DNA of 64,000 nt, from assembly GCA_021397845.1 (NCBI GenBank), contig CM038046.1, positions 64,622,021 to 64,686,020 of the forward strand, given 5' to 3'. Below are positions 22,443 to 33,659 of the stretch, piece after piece. The stretch is from Areca catechu. Taxonomy: Eukaryota > Streptophyta > Magnoliopsida > Arecales > Arecaceae. The notes beneath the pieces are model-generated. The model did no database searches, was not told the origin of the DNA, and worked only from the letters and a program-made list of their open reading frames with translations. Made by a program: the position numbers and the translations under genes. Within the stretch, counting starts at the first letter, position 1, and each line of letters begins with the position of its first letter.

Positions 22443-24595
22443 ATATGGGGCCGCCAGCTTCGGTCGAGGTGGACCACTCCTGGGTGGACACCTGGCCAAG
22501 TGGCAGAGAGGTGCTCGACCTCGGCCGAGGTGGACCCGTCTTGGGGCGTCACATGGCAAAGGAGCAGGAGGGCCAGGCTCGACCTCGGCAGAGGTGGACC
22601 CGTCTTGTGGTGCCACCTGGAGAGGGAGCAAAGGGCCGCCAGCTTCGATCGAGGTGGACCCCTCCTAGGTGGACCCCTGGCGGAGTGGCAGAGAGGTGCT
22701 CGACCTTGGTCGAGGTGGACCCATCATAGGGCGCAACCTAGTGAAGGAGCAGGAGGGCCCGACTCGACCTCGGCAGAGGTGGACCTGTCTTGGGGTGCCA
22801 CCTGGCGAGGGAGTAAGGGGCCACCAGCTTCGACCGAGGTGGACCCCTCCTGGGTGGACACTTGGCGAAGTGGTTGAGAGGTGCTCGACCTCGGTCGAGG
22901 TGGACCCGTCTTGGGGCGCCACCTGGCGAAGGAGCAAGAGGGCCCGGCTCGACCTCGGCAGAGGTGGACCCGTCTTGGGGTGCCACCTAGCGAGGGAGCA
23001 AGGGGCCACCAGCTTCGGCCGAGGTCGGCCCCTCCTGGGTTGACACCTAGCGGAGTGGCAGAGAGGTGCTCGACCTCGACCGAGGTGGACCCGTCTAGGG
23101 GCGTCACCTGGTGAAGGAGCAAGAGGGCCCGGCTCGACCTCGGCAGAGGTGGACCCATCTTGGGTTGCCACCTGGCAAGGGAGAAAGTGGCTGCCGGCTT
23201 CGGCCGAGGTGGTCCCCTTCTGGGTCGACACCTGGCGGAGTGGCAGAGAGGTGCTCGACCTCAACCGAGATGGACCCGTCATGAGGTTCCACCTGGCGAA
23301 GGAGCAGTAGGGCCCGGCTCGACCTCGGTAGAGGTGGACCCGTCTTGGGGTGCCACTTGACGAGGGAGCAAGGGGCCACTAGCTTTGGTCGAGGTGGACC
23401 CCTCCTGGGTGGACACGTGGCCGAGTGGCAGAGAAGTGCTCGACCTCGGTCGAGGTAGACCCGTCTTGGGGTGCCACCTGGTAAAGGAGCAGGAGGGCCC
23501 GGCTCGATCTCGGCAGAGGTGGACCCATCTTGGGGTGCCACCTGGAGAGGGAGCAAAGGGCTGCCAGCTTTGACCGAGGTGGACCCCTAGCGGAGTGGCA
23601 GAGAGGTGCTCGACCTCGGCCGAGGTGGACACATCATGGGGCGCAACCTAGCGAAGGAGAAGGAGGGCCCGGCTTGACCTCGGCAGAGGTGGACCCATCT
23701 TGGGGTGCCACCTGGTGAGGGAGCAAGGGGCCACCAGCTTCGACCGAGGTGGACCATTCCTGGGTGGACACCTGGTGGAGTGGTAGAGAGGTGCTCAACC
23801 TCGGCCGAGGTGGACCCGTCTTGGGGAGCCACCTGGCCAAGGAGCAGGAGGGCTCGGCTCGACCTCGGTAGAGGTGGACCCGTCTTGTGGTGCCACCTGG
23901 TGAGGGAGCAAGGGGCTGCCAGCTTCGACCGAGGTGGGCCCCTCCTGGGTGGACACCTGGCGGAGTGGCAGAGAGGTGCTCGACCTCGGTCGAGGTGGAC
24001 CCGTCTTGGGGCGCCACTTGGTGAAGGAGCAAGAGGGCCCGGCACTACCTCGGTAGAGGTGGACCCGTCTTGGGGTGCCACCTGGTAAGGAAGCAAGGGG
24101 CCGCCAGCTTCGACCGAGGTGGACCCCTCCTTGGTCGACAACTGGCGGAGTGGCAGAGAGGTGCTCGACCTCAACCAAGGTGGTCTCGTCTTGGGGTGCC
24201 ACCTGGCGAAGGAGAAATAGGGCCCGGCTCGGCCTCGGTAGAGGTGGACCCGTCTTAGGGTGCCACTTGGCGAGGGAGCAAGGGGCCACCAGATTCGGTC
24301 GAGGTGGACCCCTCCTGGGTGGACACCTGGTGGAGTGATAGAGAGGTGCTCGACCTCAGCCGAGGTTGATCCATTTTGGGACGCCACCTAGCTAAGGAGC
24401 AGGAGGGCCCGGCTCGACCTCGACAGAGGTGGACCCATCTTGGGGTGCCACCTGGCGAGAGAACAAGGGGCCGCCAGCTTTGGCCGTGGTAGACCCCTCC
24501 TGGGTGGACACCTAGCATAGTGGTAGAGAGTTGCTCGACCTCGGTCGAGGTGGACCCATCTTCGGGCGCCACCTGGCGAAGGATCAGGAATTTTG
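22443..24595. repeat. 185-bp tandem array, right part
   Basis: Twelve copies by the landmark GAG(G/T)TGCTCGACCTC. Its GTGCT sits at 22511, 22696, 22881, 23066, 23251, 23436, 23606, 23791, 23976, 24161, 24346 and 24531. All steps are 185 except one of 170, where a unit lost 15 bp. Three subunits per unit carry the endings GGAGGGCCCGGCTCGACC, AAGGGGCCRCCAGCTTCG and GAGAGGTGCTCGACC. Copies differ by scattered point changes, with no gradient that I can judge by eye. Confidence 0.93.
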
Positions 24596-24672
24596 AAAGA
24601 AAAATCCATGTGTCAACGGTGGCATATAGCTGGATCTGACACACGTTCCACGTCAGCGATATTGCCATATCA

Positions 24673-25425
24673 CCTATCAAGCTCATTTCAAATTCATCCT
24701 ATATTAGATTAGCAAATTCTTCACATAACAGTTCATTAGTTGCACGAAAAATAATATCATCCACATAAATCTATACAACTAGCATATCATTTGCATTCTT
24801 CTTGATAAATAAAGTTGTATCAACATTGCCTCTAACAAAATCATTTTTAAGTAAAATCTTGCTTAATCTATCACACCATGCTCTTGGTACTTGTTTTAAA
24901 TATATAATGCTTTATTAAGTTTGAAAACATGATTTGGAAGAGCATGATTTTTAAAACTGGGTGGTTGTTCTACAAAAACATCTTCTGAAATAAAACCATT
25001 CAAAAATGTGCTTTTTCCATCCATTTGAAATAACTTAAAATTCATGTAGTAAGCAAATGCAAGTAACAATCTTATAGCTTCTAATTTTGCTACGGGTGCA
25101 TAGGTTTTATCAAAATATATTCCTTCTTCCTGATTACTTGACCTTTTTCATCTAGTTTATTTCTATAAACCCATTTGGTTTCTATAATATGATGGTCAGA
25201 GGGTCTATCAACAAAGGTCCATACATTATTTCTATCAAATTGGTTTAATTCTTCATGCATGGCCAACATCTAGTTTGGGTCATTTTGAGCTTCTTCTAAA
25301 CTGTGTGGTTCTACTTGTGAAACAAAAGCTAAGTAATCATATGCTTCTCTATGTGAAGACCTAGTCCTAATACCTTGAGAGGGATCACCTATAATTAAAT
25401 CTTTAGGATGTGAAGTAACATACCT
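24673..25425 (-). pseudogene. copia RT of element G (truncated)
   Basis: Starts around WVYRNKLDEKG near 25170-25130 and runs, with several stops and frame changes, through VPRAWCDRLSKILLKNDF to the catalytic box IYVDDIIFRATNELL (about 24785-24735). It then continues to DEFEMS at about 24690, after which reading is lost at the LTR edge of B. The upstream part (25420-25200) is the linker between integrase and RT, including the SLEEAQNDPN / MHEELNQF segment. Confidence 0.8.
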
Positions 25426-26591
25426 CTATTCTATTAGGAGATCACCATGATCTCTACTTACCATTTTTTCTCCTTCTTGAGTGGGTTTATCCTTCAAGAT
25501 CAAATCTTCCATTGCTTTATCAGTTATACCTACATCATTGTCTATGCACTCATCTATTCTAGATGGTGAGGGGTTAGTTTCATCAAAAATAACATGTATA
25601 GATTCTTCTACAGTTAATATTCTTTTATTAAAAATTCTGTAAGCTTTGCTATTAATTGAATAACCCAAAAATATAGCTTCATCAAATTTAGCATCAAATT
25701 TTCCTAGATTATCTTTTTCATTATTATGCATAAAGCATTTACAGCCAAATATATGAAAGTAATGAATAGTAGGTTTTCTTTCATTCCAAAGTTCATAGGG
25801 GGTTTTCTTCAAAATCAATCTTATCAAAACATGATTCAAAATATAGTAAGCAGTGTTCACAGCTTCTGCCCAAAAGTATCTTAAAAGATTGCCTTCACAT
25901 AACATTGCTTGGGCCATATCTTCCAAAGTCCTATTCTTCCTCTCTACAATACCATTTTACTGTGGTGTTCTAGGAGTGGAGAAGTTATGATCAATACCTT
26001 GCTTAATGCAATAATCATCAAAAAACTGTTTTCAAATTCTACGCCATGATCACTTCTAATTGAAATCATAGAAAGACCTTTTTGATTCAAAACTTTCATA
26101 TGAAAATTTTGAAAAACTTTAAAAGCTTCATCTTTATGAGTAATAAATAAGACCCATGTAAATCTTAAAAAATCATCTATAATCACAAGTCCATATTTCA
26201 TACCACCTAGACTTGTAGTCCTAGTTGGTCCAAATAGGTCCATGTGAAGTAGCTTAAGAGGTCTAGAAGTTGAAACCAAGTTTTTTGATTTAAAACTCTT
26301 CCTAGTTTGTTTACCCATTTGGTATGCATCACAAACATATTCAAAATCAACATTGAATTTAGATAAACCTTTAACTAGATCTTTGAAAATTAATTTAGCA
26401 ATTATATGCATGCTAGCATGACCTAATCTCTTATGCCAAAGTAAACTAGACTCCTTAGTTTTAGCATCCATTATTACAAGAATTGTTCTACTAGTCATAT
26501 ATAGATCATTTAGATTTACTACATTTATATTTCCAAGTCTATATCCAATGAGCTTAGTGCTTGAATCAAGAGAGTTAATTACAATGCACAT
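25426..26591 (-). pseudogene. copia integrase of element G
   Basis: Pre-integrase domain (LLWHKRLGHASMHIIAKL) with the zinc His residues; the CxxC pair reads CDAYQMGKQ, so one Cys has become Tyr. The core has LLHMDLFGPTRTTSLGGMKY with the first Asp, then IRSDHGVEFEN with the second. A stop and frame change near 25944 interrupt it. The remainder reads NTAYYILNHV, LKKTPYELW, HYFHIFGCKCF, FLGYSINSKAYRIFN. These motifs are typical of copia. Confidence 0.88.
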
Positions 26592-26630
26592 TGAAGATTC
26601 AAAGATAACCTTGAAGCCTCTATCACATAA

Positions 26631-26891
26631 TTAACTTATACTTAACAAATTATGCTTCAATTTGTCTACTAGCAATACATTTTCAATAAATGTAGAAGGG
26701 GTAATTTTGATCTTACCAATTCCAATGATCTTTCCCTTACCATTGTCACCAAAAGTGACTATTCCTCCATCTTTCAATTCTAAGGTGATGAATTGAGCTT
26801 TGTCAGCCGTCATATGCCTTGAGCAGCCACTATCCAGATACCATATTTTGCTTGAATTCTTTGCTGCAGGACATTCCTGCAAAATAATCAT
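26631..26891 (-). pseudogene. copia protease of element G
   Basis: Aspartic protease recognised from WYLDSGCSRHMTADKAQF, with the catalytic DSG, and the ENVLLVDKLKHNLLSIS end that precedes integrase in copia polyproteins. A stop lies just upstream (near 26900) and another at 26630 before integrase. Confidence 0.85.
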
Positions 26892-26967
26892 GGAGTTATT
26901 TTAGGTAACCAAGCTTTCTTAGGTCCTTGCAGGTTTGTGGAGGTGGTTCCTTTGGGAACCCAAACCT

Positions 26968-28642
26968 TTATAATTTTACTTTTAACACTTTCATTGATAT
27001 TACATTGAAATGCTTTATGTCCAACCCCTTTGCATGCATAACAAATAACTTTAGATGCCTATTTTGAAGTTTTAAAAGCAGCAGGTTTTGATGTAGAAAA
27101 CTTTTAAGCATAAGATTTAGGTGTTGAGACTTTTTGCACAAAAGTTTTAGAAGGTATAAACTTTGTAGCTGAAATTCCATTTATATGCATAGAATTAAAA
27201 TCAATTCCAGCCTTATTTCCAGATACTCTTTGATCTTTCAAAATCAACTCAAGCTTGTTTGAACCTAATGTTAATTTTTCAACCAAAGGCTTGAGTTTTT
27301 CAACCTCTTTTTGTAAACCAATATTTTCTTCATGTAAAGCTTGGTTTTTCTTAAGACAATCATTTTTCTCAGTTTGCAATACTTTGAGTTACTCAGAAAA
27401 GCCATTCAGATCTTTTTGCAAAAGTTTATTCTTTTCTAAAATCTCTTCCTTTTCTTTTATCAAAATATCATTGCTGTTTTTCAAACTTTTGATTTTGAGT
27501 CCTGCCTTTTTGTATTTGGATAGTAAATCATGAAATGCAGAATTCAACTCATCGAAAGTAAATTCATCTTGAGGTTCGGGAGATCTTACCTCATCTTTAA
27601 GACCGATTAGATATAAGTTTGCAATTTTTATGGTCTCTTCCTCTTCAGTTGAAGTCGACTCCTCGCTGTCACTCCAAGTGGCAACCATAGCCTTCTTTTT
27701 CTTCTTCTTAAAAGTGTTCTTTAGATTCGGACAATTAGATCTAAAGTGCCCAAATTTTTTCCATTCATAGTAGATGGGCTATTGCTCCTTTTCTTTTTCT
27801 TTTCTTTCTCGTTATCTCTGTTGAATTTTCCCTTTTTGTAAGATTTTCTCCAATATCTTCCCTTTTTCTTCCCCATAAACTTTCTGAATCTCCTCACTAC
27901 TAAGGCAATGTCATCATCTTATAGTTCAACAGAGGAGGAGGGGCTTTCTTCTTCATGTTCTTCTTCTAGTTTCTTCAGATCTGTCGCAGCCTTGAAGGCG
28001 ATTGACTTCTTCTTTTTTTATTTCATCTTCATTTTGGTGCTGCATGGTAAGCTCATGAGTGATCGGAGAACCTAGTAGTTCATTCCATTTATTTGGTAGA
28101 GATCTCAAAATCTTCTATACAAGGTTAACATTTGAATATATCCTGCCAAGACTCTTAAGACAATTAATAATATCTGTAAATCTAGAGAACATGGCAGAGA
28201 TAGTTTCATTTAGTTCCATTTTAAATAATTCATAATTACGTACAAGAAAATTAATCTTAGAGCTTTTCACTTGAGTAGTTCCTTCATGGGTAACCATGAG
28301 TTTATCTTAAATTTCATTTGCAGATAGGTAAGTAGAAATTCGATTAAATTTGCTTGCATCCAAAGCATAGTGTAAAACATTAATAGCTTTGGCATTTAAC
28401 TCATCCATTTTCATGTCGTGATCATCACATTCCTCTTCAGGTTTTGGGACATCCATACCATCAACTTTTTTCGTGGGTGTATGGGGTCCCTTTAGAATTA
28501 TTTTCCATAATTGAAAATCAATAACTTGTATATATATTTTCACTCTAGCCTTCCAATAGCCATAATTTGTGCCAGTGAAGAGTGGTGGTCTATTGGTAGA
28601 TTGGCCCTCGGCCAAAGAGGTACTCATGGGATTAGCCATCAA
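26968..28642 (-). pseudogene. copia gag of element G
   Basis: Begins MMANPMSTSLAEGQ, followed by the RPPLFTGTNYGYWKARVK box and LWKIILKGPHTPTKK typical of SIRE-type gag. A stop interrupts near 28306; 28297-28115 gives ELNETISAMFSRFTDIINCL. A first zinc knuckle near 27770-27740 is degraded (its Cys pair reads YxxW). An acidic DSEESTSTEEEE segment and a long coiled coil follow (27640-27240). A second knuckle near 27040-27000, CYACKGVGHKAFQC, is intact. Confidence 0.83.
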
Positions 28643-28670
28643 TCTTTACTCCAAACAAGTTCAGAGACAC

Positions 28671-28683
28671 TGCTTTGATACCA
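28671..28683 (-). promoter_or_regulatory. Primer binding site of copia G
   Basis: The minus strand reads TGGTATCAAAGCA, an initiator-Met type site with one change (AAA for AGA). It lies two bases from the LTR start. Confidence 0.75.
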
Positions 28684-28685
28684 GT

Positions 28686-28878
28686 TCTTACCCAAGTGGC
28701 TTACCCAAGAGGGGGGTGAATTGGATATTTAAAAATTTTCCTCAAGTATGTGCTCTTTTGAAATCAAAGTGTGGTGAGTGAAGTAATTAAATGAGTAAGC
28801 AGTAGAAGTAAAAACATAACACAGAAGTCACAGAATATACACCAAGAGATTTATAGTGGTTCGAAACAACCCAGCTAA
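28686..28878 (-). repeat. 5' LTR of copia G, inner piece
   Basis: Starts TCTTACCCAAGTGG (an expected TG has become TC) and includes the GAGGGGGGTGAATTGG and AGAGATTTATAGTGGTTCG boxes common in copia LTRs. Cut at 28878 by element H; the rest resumes at 46807. Confidence 0.65.
28874..28878. repeat. Possible target duplication of element H (left)
   Basis: GCTAA; the right flank at 46807-46811 reads ACTAA, four of five bases alike. Confidence 0.4.
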
Positions 28879-30512
28879 TGCAGGGGAAGTAAGGCTAGAG
28901 ATGCTTGTATGAATGCTTATGATGGAAAGGTTTTTTTATCGTTGATGAGTTTTAAGTGTTTTACAAGTTTTTGATTCCCGATCACAAGCAAAGACTAGAA
29001 ATAGGAGAAACTGAATAATAGAAGTCTACACTAGCAATTTAAGTCCCTAAATAGTGAAAAAGGGAACAGAATCCTGGAATTAAGAAATCCCGGTAGGACT
29101 AAGCTCGATATGCAATACCAACTTAGGAGATTGGGGCAAACCTAACATGTCTGAAGTGCCCGATGCAGAGATCGCTCAACTCAGTGAATGCGGCCTGGAT
29201 GCCCGAGAAGTCGATCCCACGGATGGCTGGTTTTCAGTCGGGTGGTCGCGATGGCAAAGCAGACCATCTCTAGTGCCCGTGATACCAAGGGGACCTGATA
29301 CAAGCAAAGGGATTAGTGAAATGGGAGAAGTATGAATGGAATAGGGAGTTGAGAAGCTTCGAGCCCGGTGTCCAAATCCGAAGTCGAAAAGGGAGATAAC
29401 TTGGGGCCTCGAACCTTGCGACATCCCGGAGGATGAAGGATGTGGCCTCACACCAGGAGTTAGGGGCGAAGGACCTTGCGACGCCCTGCAACGGAAAGGT
29501 GGCTCACACCAGTCAACGTCCCTGGGGACGAAGGGAGCTTCACCAAACCTTATAATGGAGGGGTTGGAGGAGAAACAAAACTCAGCTCTCTATTTCATTT
29601 AATCATTCAATACCCTTATAATGGAGGGGGTTGGGTCCTTTAAATTGGAGCCCATTTTGAAATTCAAATGCAAGAAACAAAAGTTCTTCCCTTTTTTTTT
29701 TGAATGGGTGCCCAAACCTTGACTTTCTTCTCCCTTTGGCCGACGAAGTGCTAGCCTTGAATGGGCGTGGCATGAAGCAAGGCTAGGAGGAGGGATCATG
29801 GCACCTTGAAGTTGGAAAGAATCTTCATTGTTTTGGCAAAAGACCTGAAGATGGGCTTGTAGCATGGCTTATGTTCTTCTTCTGTCCTTTGTTGCACACC
29901 CTTTCTTTGGTATAAGGCTTGACATGGGGAGTGTTAGGGGGAGGCACTCAAGGCTCTTGTCTCTCCCTTCCAAAGAGGTTGAAGCTATTTAGGAAGAAGG
30001 CTTGATTGGAGGGCTTGAAGCAAGGGATTTGAAATCCCTCCATCAACTTCCATTGACATCTACCTTGTCCGACCACCCTTGCATAGCAATGAGCTTGATA
30101 GGGGGAGGGGAAAAAGGCTAGAGCCAGGTGAAGTAGTCCTCCCCATTGGGCATCCTTGCATGCCAAGTGTGCTGCCCACATGGCAAGATGTCATGGTGCC
30201 ATGTAGGATGCATAGGTGGGCCCTGAGATGACTTAGATTCCTTCCCAACTTGACTCCAAGGAGACTTGGTGTTAAGACCCACTCTTTCTATGGACCCATA
30301 CTTCTAATAGACTCAGACTGGACTCAATTTGTGACTTGACTTAGTACAGGACTCAAATTGACCTGATTAGTCAAAGTACAGACTGAATTCAAAGAAAATA
30401 ATAATTACAAATTTGAGGCTTGAAGCCTTATAACAAGACTCATAGAAGTGGAACCCTAATCTGAGATCCACGATGGTTGAGGAGCCTCTGTCAGATCCTG
30501 GTGCCCACACAA
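28879..30512 (-). repeat. 3' LTR of element H
   Basis: Starts TGCAGGGGAAGTAAGGC and ends ...TGGTGCCCACACAA, where the 5' copy has ...CACACCA. Contains a TATA-like TATAAGG on the minus strand (29620-29614) and, downstream in sense, hairpin modules at 29422-29435 and 29517-29530. Shares the 29147-29230 box with the LTR of A. Confidence 0.88.
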
Positions 30513-32005
30513 GTTCTCCCGGGGTGGGAGGAACTCGACCCAGTCGAGTAAGGGTTAGTCTAGCTTTGGTACCTCTCCTAGATATCGGGGTCAATGCACT
30601 GCAAGTCCTCCCGGGTGATCCATGAGTCATCGGATTTGGGTCGGCCTTGCCATCGGACCAAGTAACGTTAATAGCCTTTGCCCCGGGTAGTGATAGCTTG
30701 GTCATCCAAGACACGCTCGATCCTCTCTTCTCGCTCAGGTATATTTGGAGCTGGACACTCAGGTTTAGGTTCACTCTCAAAAGAAAGGTCAGTCCCAAAT
30801 GGCTCGCTAGGTATGTTTGCTGGTTCCCTATACTCGACTAAGTCAGAGATATTGAATGTCGAGCTAATTCCATAATTCGGAGGTAATTATAGCACATAGG
30901 AATTAGGGCCCATTCTCCTAATCACTTTAAAGTGACCAGCCCCACGAGCATGAAGCTTCTTAACGGTTCCTGGTGGAAACCGTTCAGGCCTGAGCCTCAT
31001 CATTACAAAATCCTGTATTTCAAACTCTTTGGCTCGCTTTTGGGAATCAACCAGCCTTTTATATGTGTTATTACTTATATTAATTTTCTGGCTAATTTCT
31101 TTATGCATGTCCCTAATATGTTGTGCGAGTGATTCAGCAGACTCAAAGACATGTGCATGGATGGGTAGGGGAATCAGGTCAAGAGGTCGGTTAGGCTTGT
31201 ATCCATAGATAACTTCAAAAGGACTCTTCCCAGTGGTCCTATTCACAGAACTGTTGTAAGCGAACTCGGCTCGAGGTAAAAGAAGATCCCAATTTCATGT
31301 ATGTTTGCCTATTAAGCATCTAAGAAGGTTCCCTAGGCTGCGGTTGGCTACCTCTGTTTGTCCATCGGTTTGCGGGTGGTAGGTAGTGGAGAACTGGAGC
31401 TTGGTGCCTAGGAGGTGCCAAAGGGTTTTCCAGAAGTAGCTAGTAAAGCGGACTTCCCTATCGGACACTATGGTCTTGGGTAGGCCATGTAACTTGACCA
31501 CATGCTCAAGAAAAAGCTTGGCAACCTTGGAAGCATCTAGGATCTGGGAGCAGGGTATAAAATTAGTCATTTTGGAGAACCTATCCACTACTACAAAGAC
31601 AGAATCGTGCTTCCTTGTGGTCTTTGGTAATCCTACCACAAAATCCATACTGAGGTCCTACCAAGGATGACCGGGTATGGGCAATGGTGTGTAAAGGCTA
31701 GTATTTTGCTTCTACTGTTTGGCCACAGCACAAGTCCGGCACCTAGAGATGATGTTGGTGACATCTTTCTTGAGGCTAGGCCAAAAGAACTGGTCTTCAA
31801 CAACCAAAATGGTCTTTTCCCTACCAAAGTGACTAGCTAGGCCTCCCGCATGGGTTTCCCACACTAAAAATTCCTGGAGTGAAGTCTTGGGAATGCACAA
31901 CCTATTATCCTTGAAAAGATAACCATCCTGTAAGGTATAGTCATTATGGGCACTAGATGGTTCTTGAAGCTTAGACTGGAAGATCTCACTAAAGTCAGGA
32001 CAAGA
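30513..32005 (-). pseudogene. Integrase and chromodomain of element H (3' half of pol)
   Basis: Zinc domain HAGGLASHFGREKT...CRTCAVAKQ (31850-31712), then a core with SMDFVVGLPKT, TIVSDREVRFTSYFWKTL and YHPQTDGQTEVANRSLG. The C-domain includes FPPGTVKKLHARGAG and GISSTFNISDLVEYREP. A chromodomain near 30740-30570 has RYLVRWQGRPKSDDSWITRE. Stops near 31672, 31294, 30886 and within the chromodomain. The gene continues on the other side of element I at 40925. Confidence 0.87.
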
Positions 32006-32010
32006 TTTAT
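32006..32010. repeat. Target-site duplication of element I (left copy)
   Basis: TTTAT, repeated at 40920-40924. Confidence 0.9.
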
Positions 32011-33641
32011 TGATGCAGAACAAAAGAAGAGATGATGCGATGCGGAAGTAAATTGAGACTAATTATTTTTTTTTTTTATATTTTCAGAAGTCGGCTTTGA
32101 CTCAAAGGAAAGCTAAACTAAATTGAAAAAAACTAGGTAATAATTGAAATCACAATTTAAAAGAAACTGGGTTATCAGAGTAGTTCAGAAGTAACGGATC
32201 GCTGGGGGTTGAGAAACTCCCAGACCTAGGGTTTCGCTCTGAACTTTCAACAGGATAGAAGTAAAGAGAAGAGAAGGGTTACAGACCAGACAGTGATCAT
32301 CACGGAGTTTGGTGGAAGGACTCTCTTGAGCAGATTGTTGGATCCCCGGATTCAGATATCTTCGCAATGGATCCTCCAATACTGATCCTTTGGCAGAGTT
32401 GGCTTCTCCTGAACTCAAGATCTGAGAAAGAAGAAGAATGATTTATGGAATCAGATACTCAAGGAAGGATTTACCAGTTAGAAGAACTTGAAAGCTAATG
32501 TTGCTGAAATCCGGATTCTCCTGAAGGCTGATCTGACTTCCTCTGGGAATTGCTCTGAATCTGAAGTATCCGGACTGGACCTGGATGCTGGTGGTCGGCC
32601 TTGACTTAGAGAGAGTGGCCGTGAGAGGGAGAGGTAGGCTAGGGTTTGGTGGAAAGAAGAGGATGAAGGGCGGCTAGGGTTTGGAAGTGAAGTGGCTAAC
32701 CTAGGGTTTTGGGTTGGAGATCTCACACCTCCTCAAGGTTCCTGGGGAACCCGGATTTACTCCCTCACGGAGCTCAACACCTGGATGCAAGTGCGGAAGG
32801 GAGAAACACAGAGTTTGCTCACACATAAATTGGATTCATTCATCAGATAACTTTAAAATTTACAAGAGGGGTTTAATTTATAGGACTTTACAAGAGAGCA
32901 GGGTTTTACATCTTCCCATGTGGGACTAATAGGGTGGATCTTCAAATTAGGTTTGTAGGATCAATTCCCACACATATGGCCAGCCAAGAGTTTCCAAAAA
33001 TGCTGATTGGTGGCTTCAAAAGGTAAGTAGGTGGTGCCTCCTAGCCTTGCTCTTCAAGAAAAATATTTTTCCTTCCATGCATGGTTTTATTTGGAAGTAT
33101 TTGGGCGCCTCCTAACCTTGTTCTTCAAGAGAAATTTCCTTCCTTCCATACCTGGTTTTATTTGGAATTATTTGGGCGCCTCCTAGTCTTGCTCCCCAAG
33201 CTTTGCTCCTTTCTTTTCATAGCTTGGCTCTTATGGAAACACTTTGGCCGCCCCCTTGAATTGTGGATCCCAGATTGTTTTCTCCTCAAGTGGCGCATGA
33301 GAGAAGGGACCTGCTATCTTGTGGTGTGGGGACCAGAGCATACTGAATGGAGATGTGGCGCCCCCTGGACTCAGGCGTGTGGCTGAGAGTGTGGCTGGGA
33401 GTGTGGCGCCCACTTGCTTGGCCTTGGGAGAAAATGTGACACCCTGGAGAAGTCCTAGACCACTACTGAGTCAACGTGACTCAACAAAATTAAATTGCAA
33501 GGAAATACAGACTCAAGCTAAAATTGAGTTGATTAAGTCAACCCTTATTACAAACCAGAAAAACCCTAATTCTTCGTGCAAGGTCAATCAGAGATCCTGA
33601 TGGAGCCCTGAAGTCTTCTTCTGAGTTTGGTGCCCGCACCA
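32011..33641 (-). repeat. 3' LTR of element I
   Basis: TGATGCAGAAC to TGCCCGCACCA, 1631 bp, paired with 39278-40919. TATA-like TATAAATT on the minus strand at 32882-32875. U3 holds three units of about 67 bp with GGCGCCTCCTA boxes (33020-33200). Confidence 0.92.
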
Positions 33642-33659
33642 TTATTCCCAGGGTGGGAG

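Larger units (their letters stand above)
2274..24672 (-). mobile_element. Element B: Tat-type Ty3/gypsy retrotransposon, heavily interrupted
   Basis: Order on the minus strand: long 5' LTR (about 24672-18100), gag (18042 to 15190), protease and RT (15185-13012), RNase H plus second RNase H (4189-3400), integrase (3333-2274). The second RNase H and the RT and integrase motifs are those of the Tat/Retand branch. Elements A, C, D and F all lie inside it. B interrupts the copia RT of element G at 24672/24673, where copia reading stops immediately before a TG...CA-type end. Its 3' LTR is not in the window. Stops and frame changes in every domain show a dead copy. Confidence 0.7.
18100..24672 (-). 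repeat. Probable 5' LTR of element B, enlarged by a 185-bp tandem array
   Basis: The sense (minus) strand near 18200-18130 reads TGACTTGACCGTCGGAGTG, then a GC-rich stretch and TTTTGCAGGACC. This is the U5 layout seen in Tat-type LTRs, and the same motif occurs in plus sense at 48274. The outer end is placed at 24672 because the minus strand starts TGATATGGCAATATC there, exactly where copia RT reading of element G stops. Without inserted complex F the LTR would be about 3.4 kb, most of it the 185-bp repeats. The inner boundary is approximate. Confidence 0.5.
24673..28685 (-). mobile_element. Element G: SIRE-like Ty1/copia retrotransposon, internal region
   Basis: Minus-strand order from the primer site at 28683: gag, protease, integrase, RT, so integrase precedes RT as in copia. 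The gag start, long coiled coil and two knuckles resemble the SIRE/Maximus group. RT is cut after its YVDD box by element B at 24672; the rest of RT, RNase H and the 3' LTR would lie left of the window. The 5' LTR is split between 28686-28878 and 46807 to about 47975. Many stops. Confidence 0.8.

Noticed and set aside
19235..22447. A 5-bp target duplication around complex F
   Set aside because: The flanks read GCAAG and ATATG. Only two positions agree, and the surrounding tandem repeat makes any match uninformative.
22409..24387. Open frames up to 266 codons in the 185-bp array, with repeating PRRVHLGRG-like peptides
   Set aside because: 185 is not a multiple of 3, so each unit shifts frame. 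Frames are open on both strands at once, and the peptides only reflect the tandem DNA repeat.
22443..24595. Regular spacing suggesting a CRISPR array
   Set aside because: Units repeat along their full length with no unique spacers, and the setting is a plant genome. It is a satellite-type tandem repeat.
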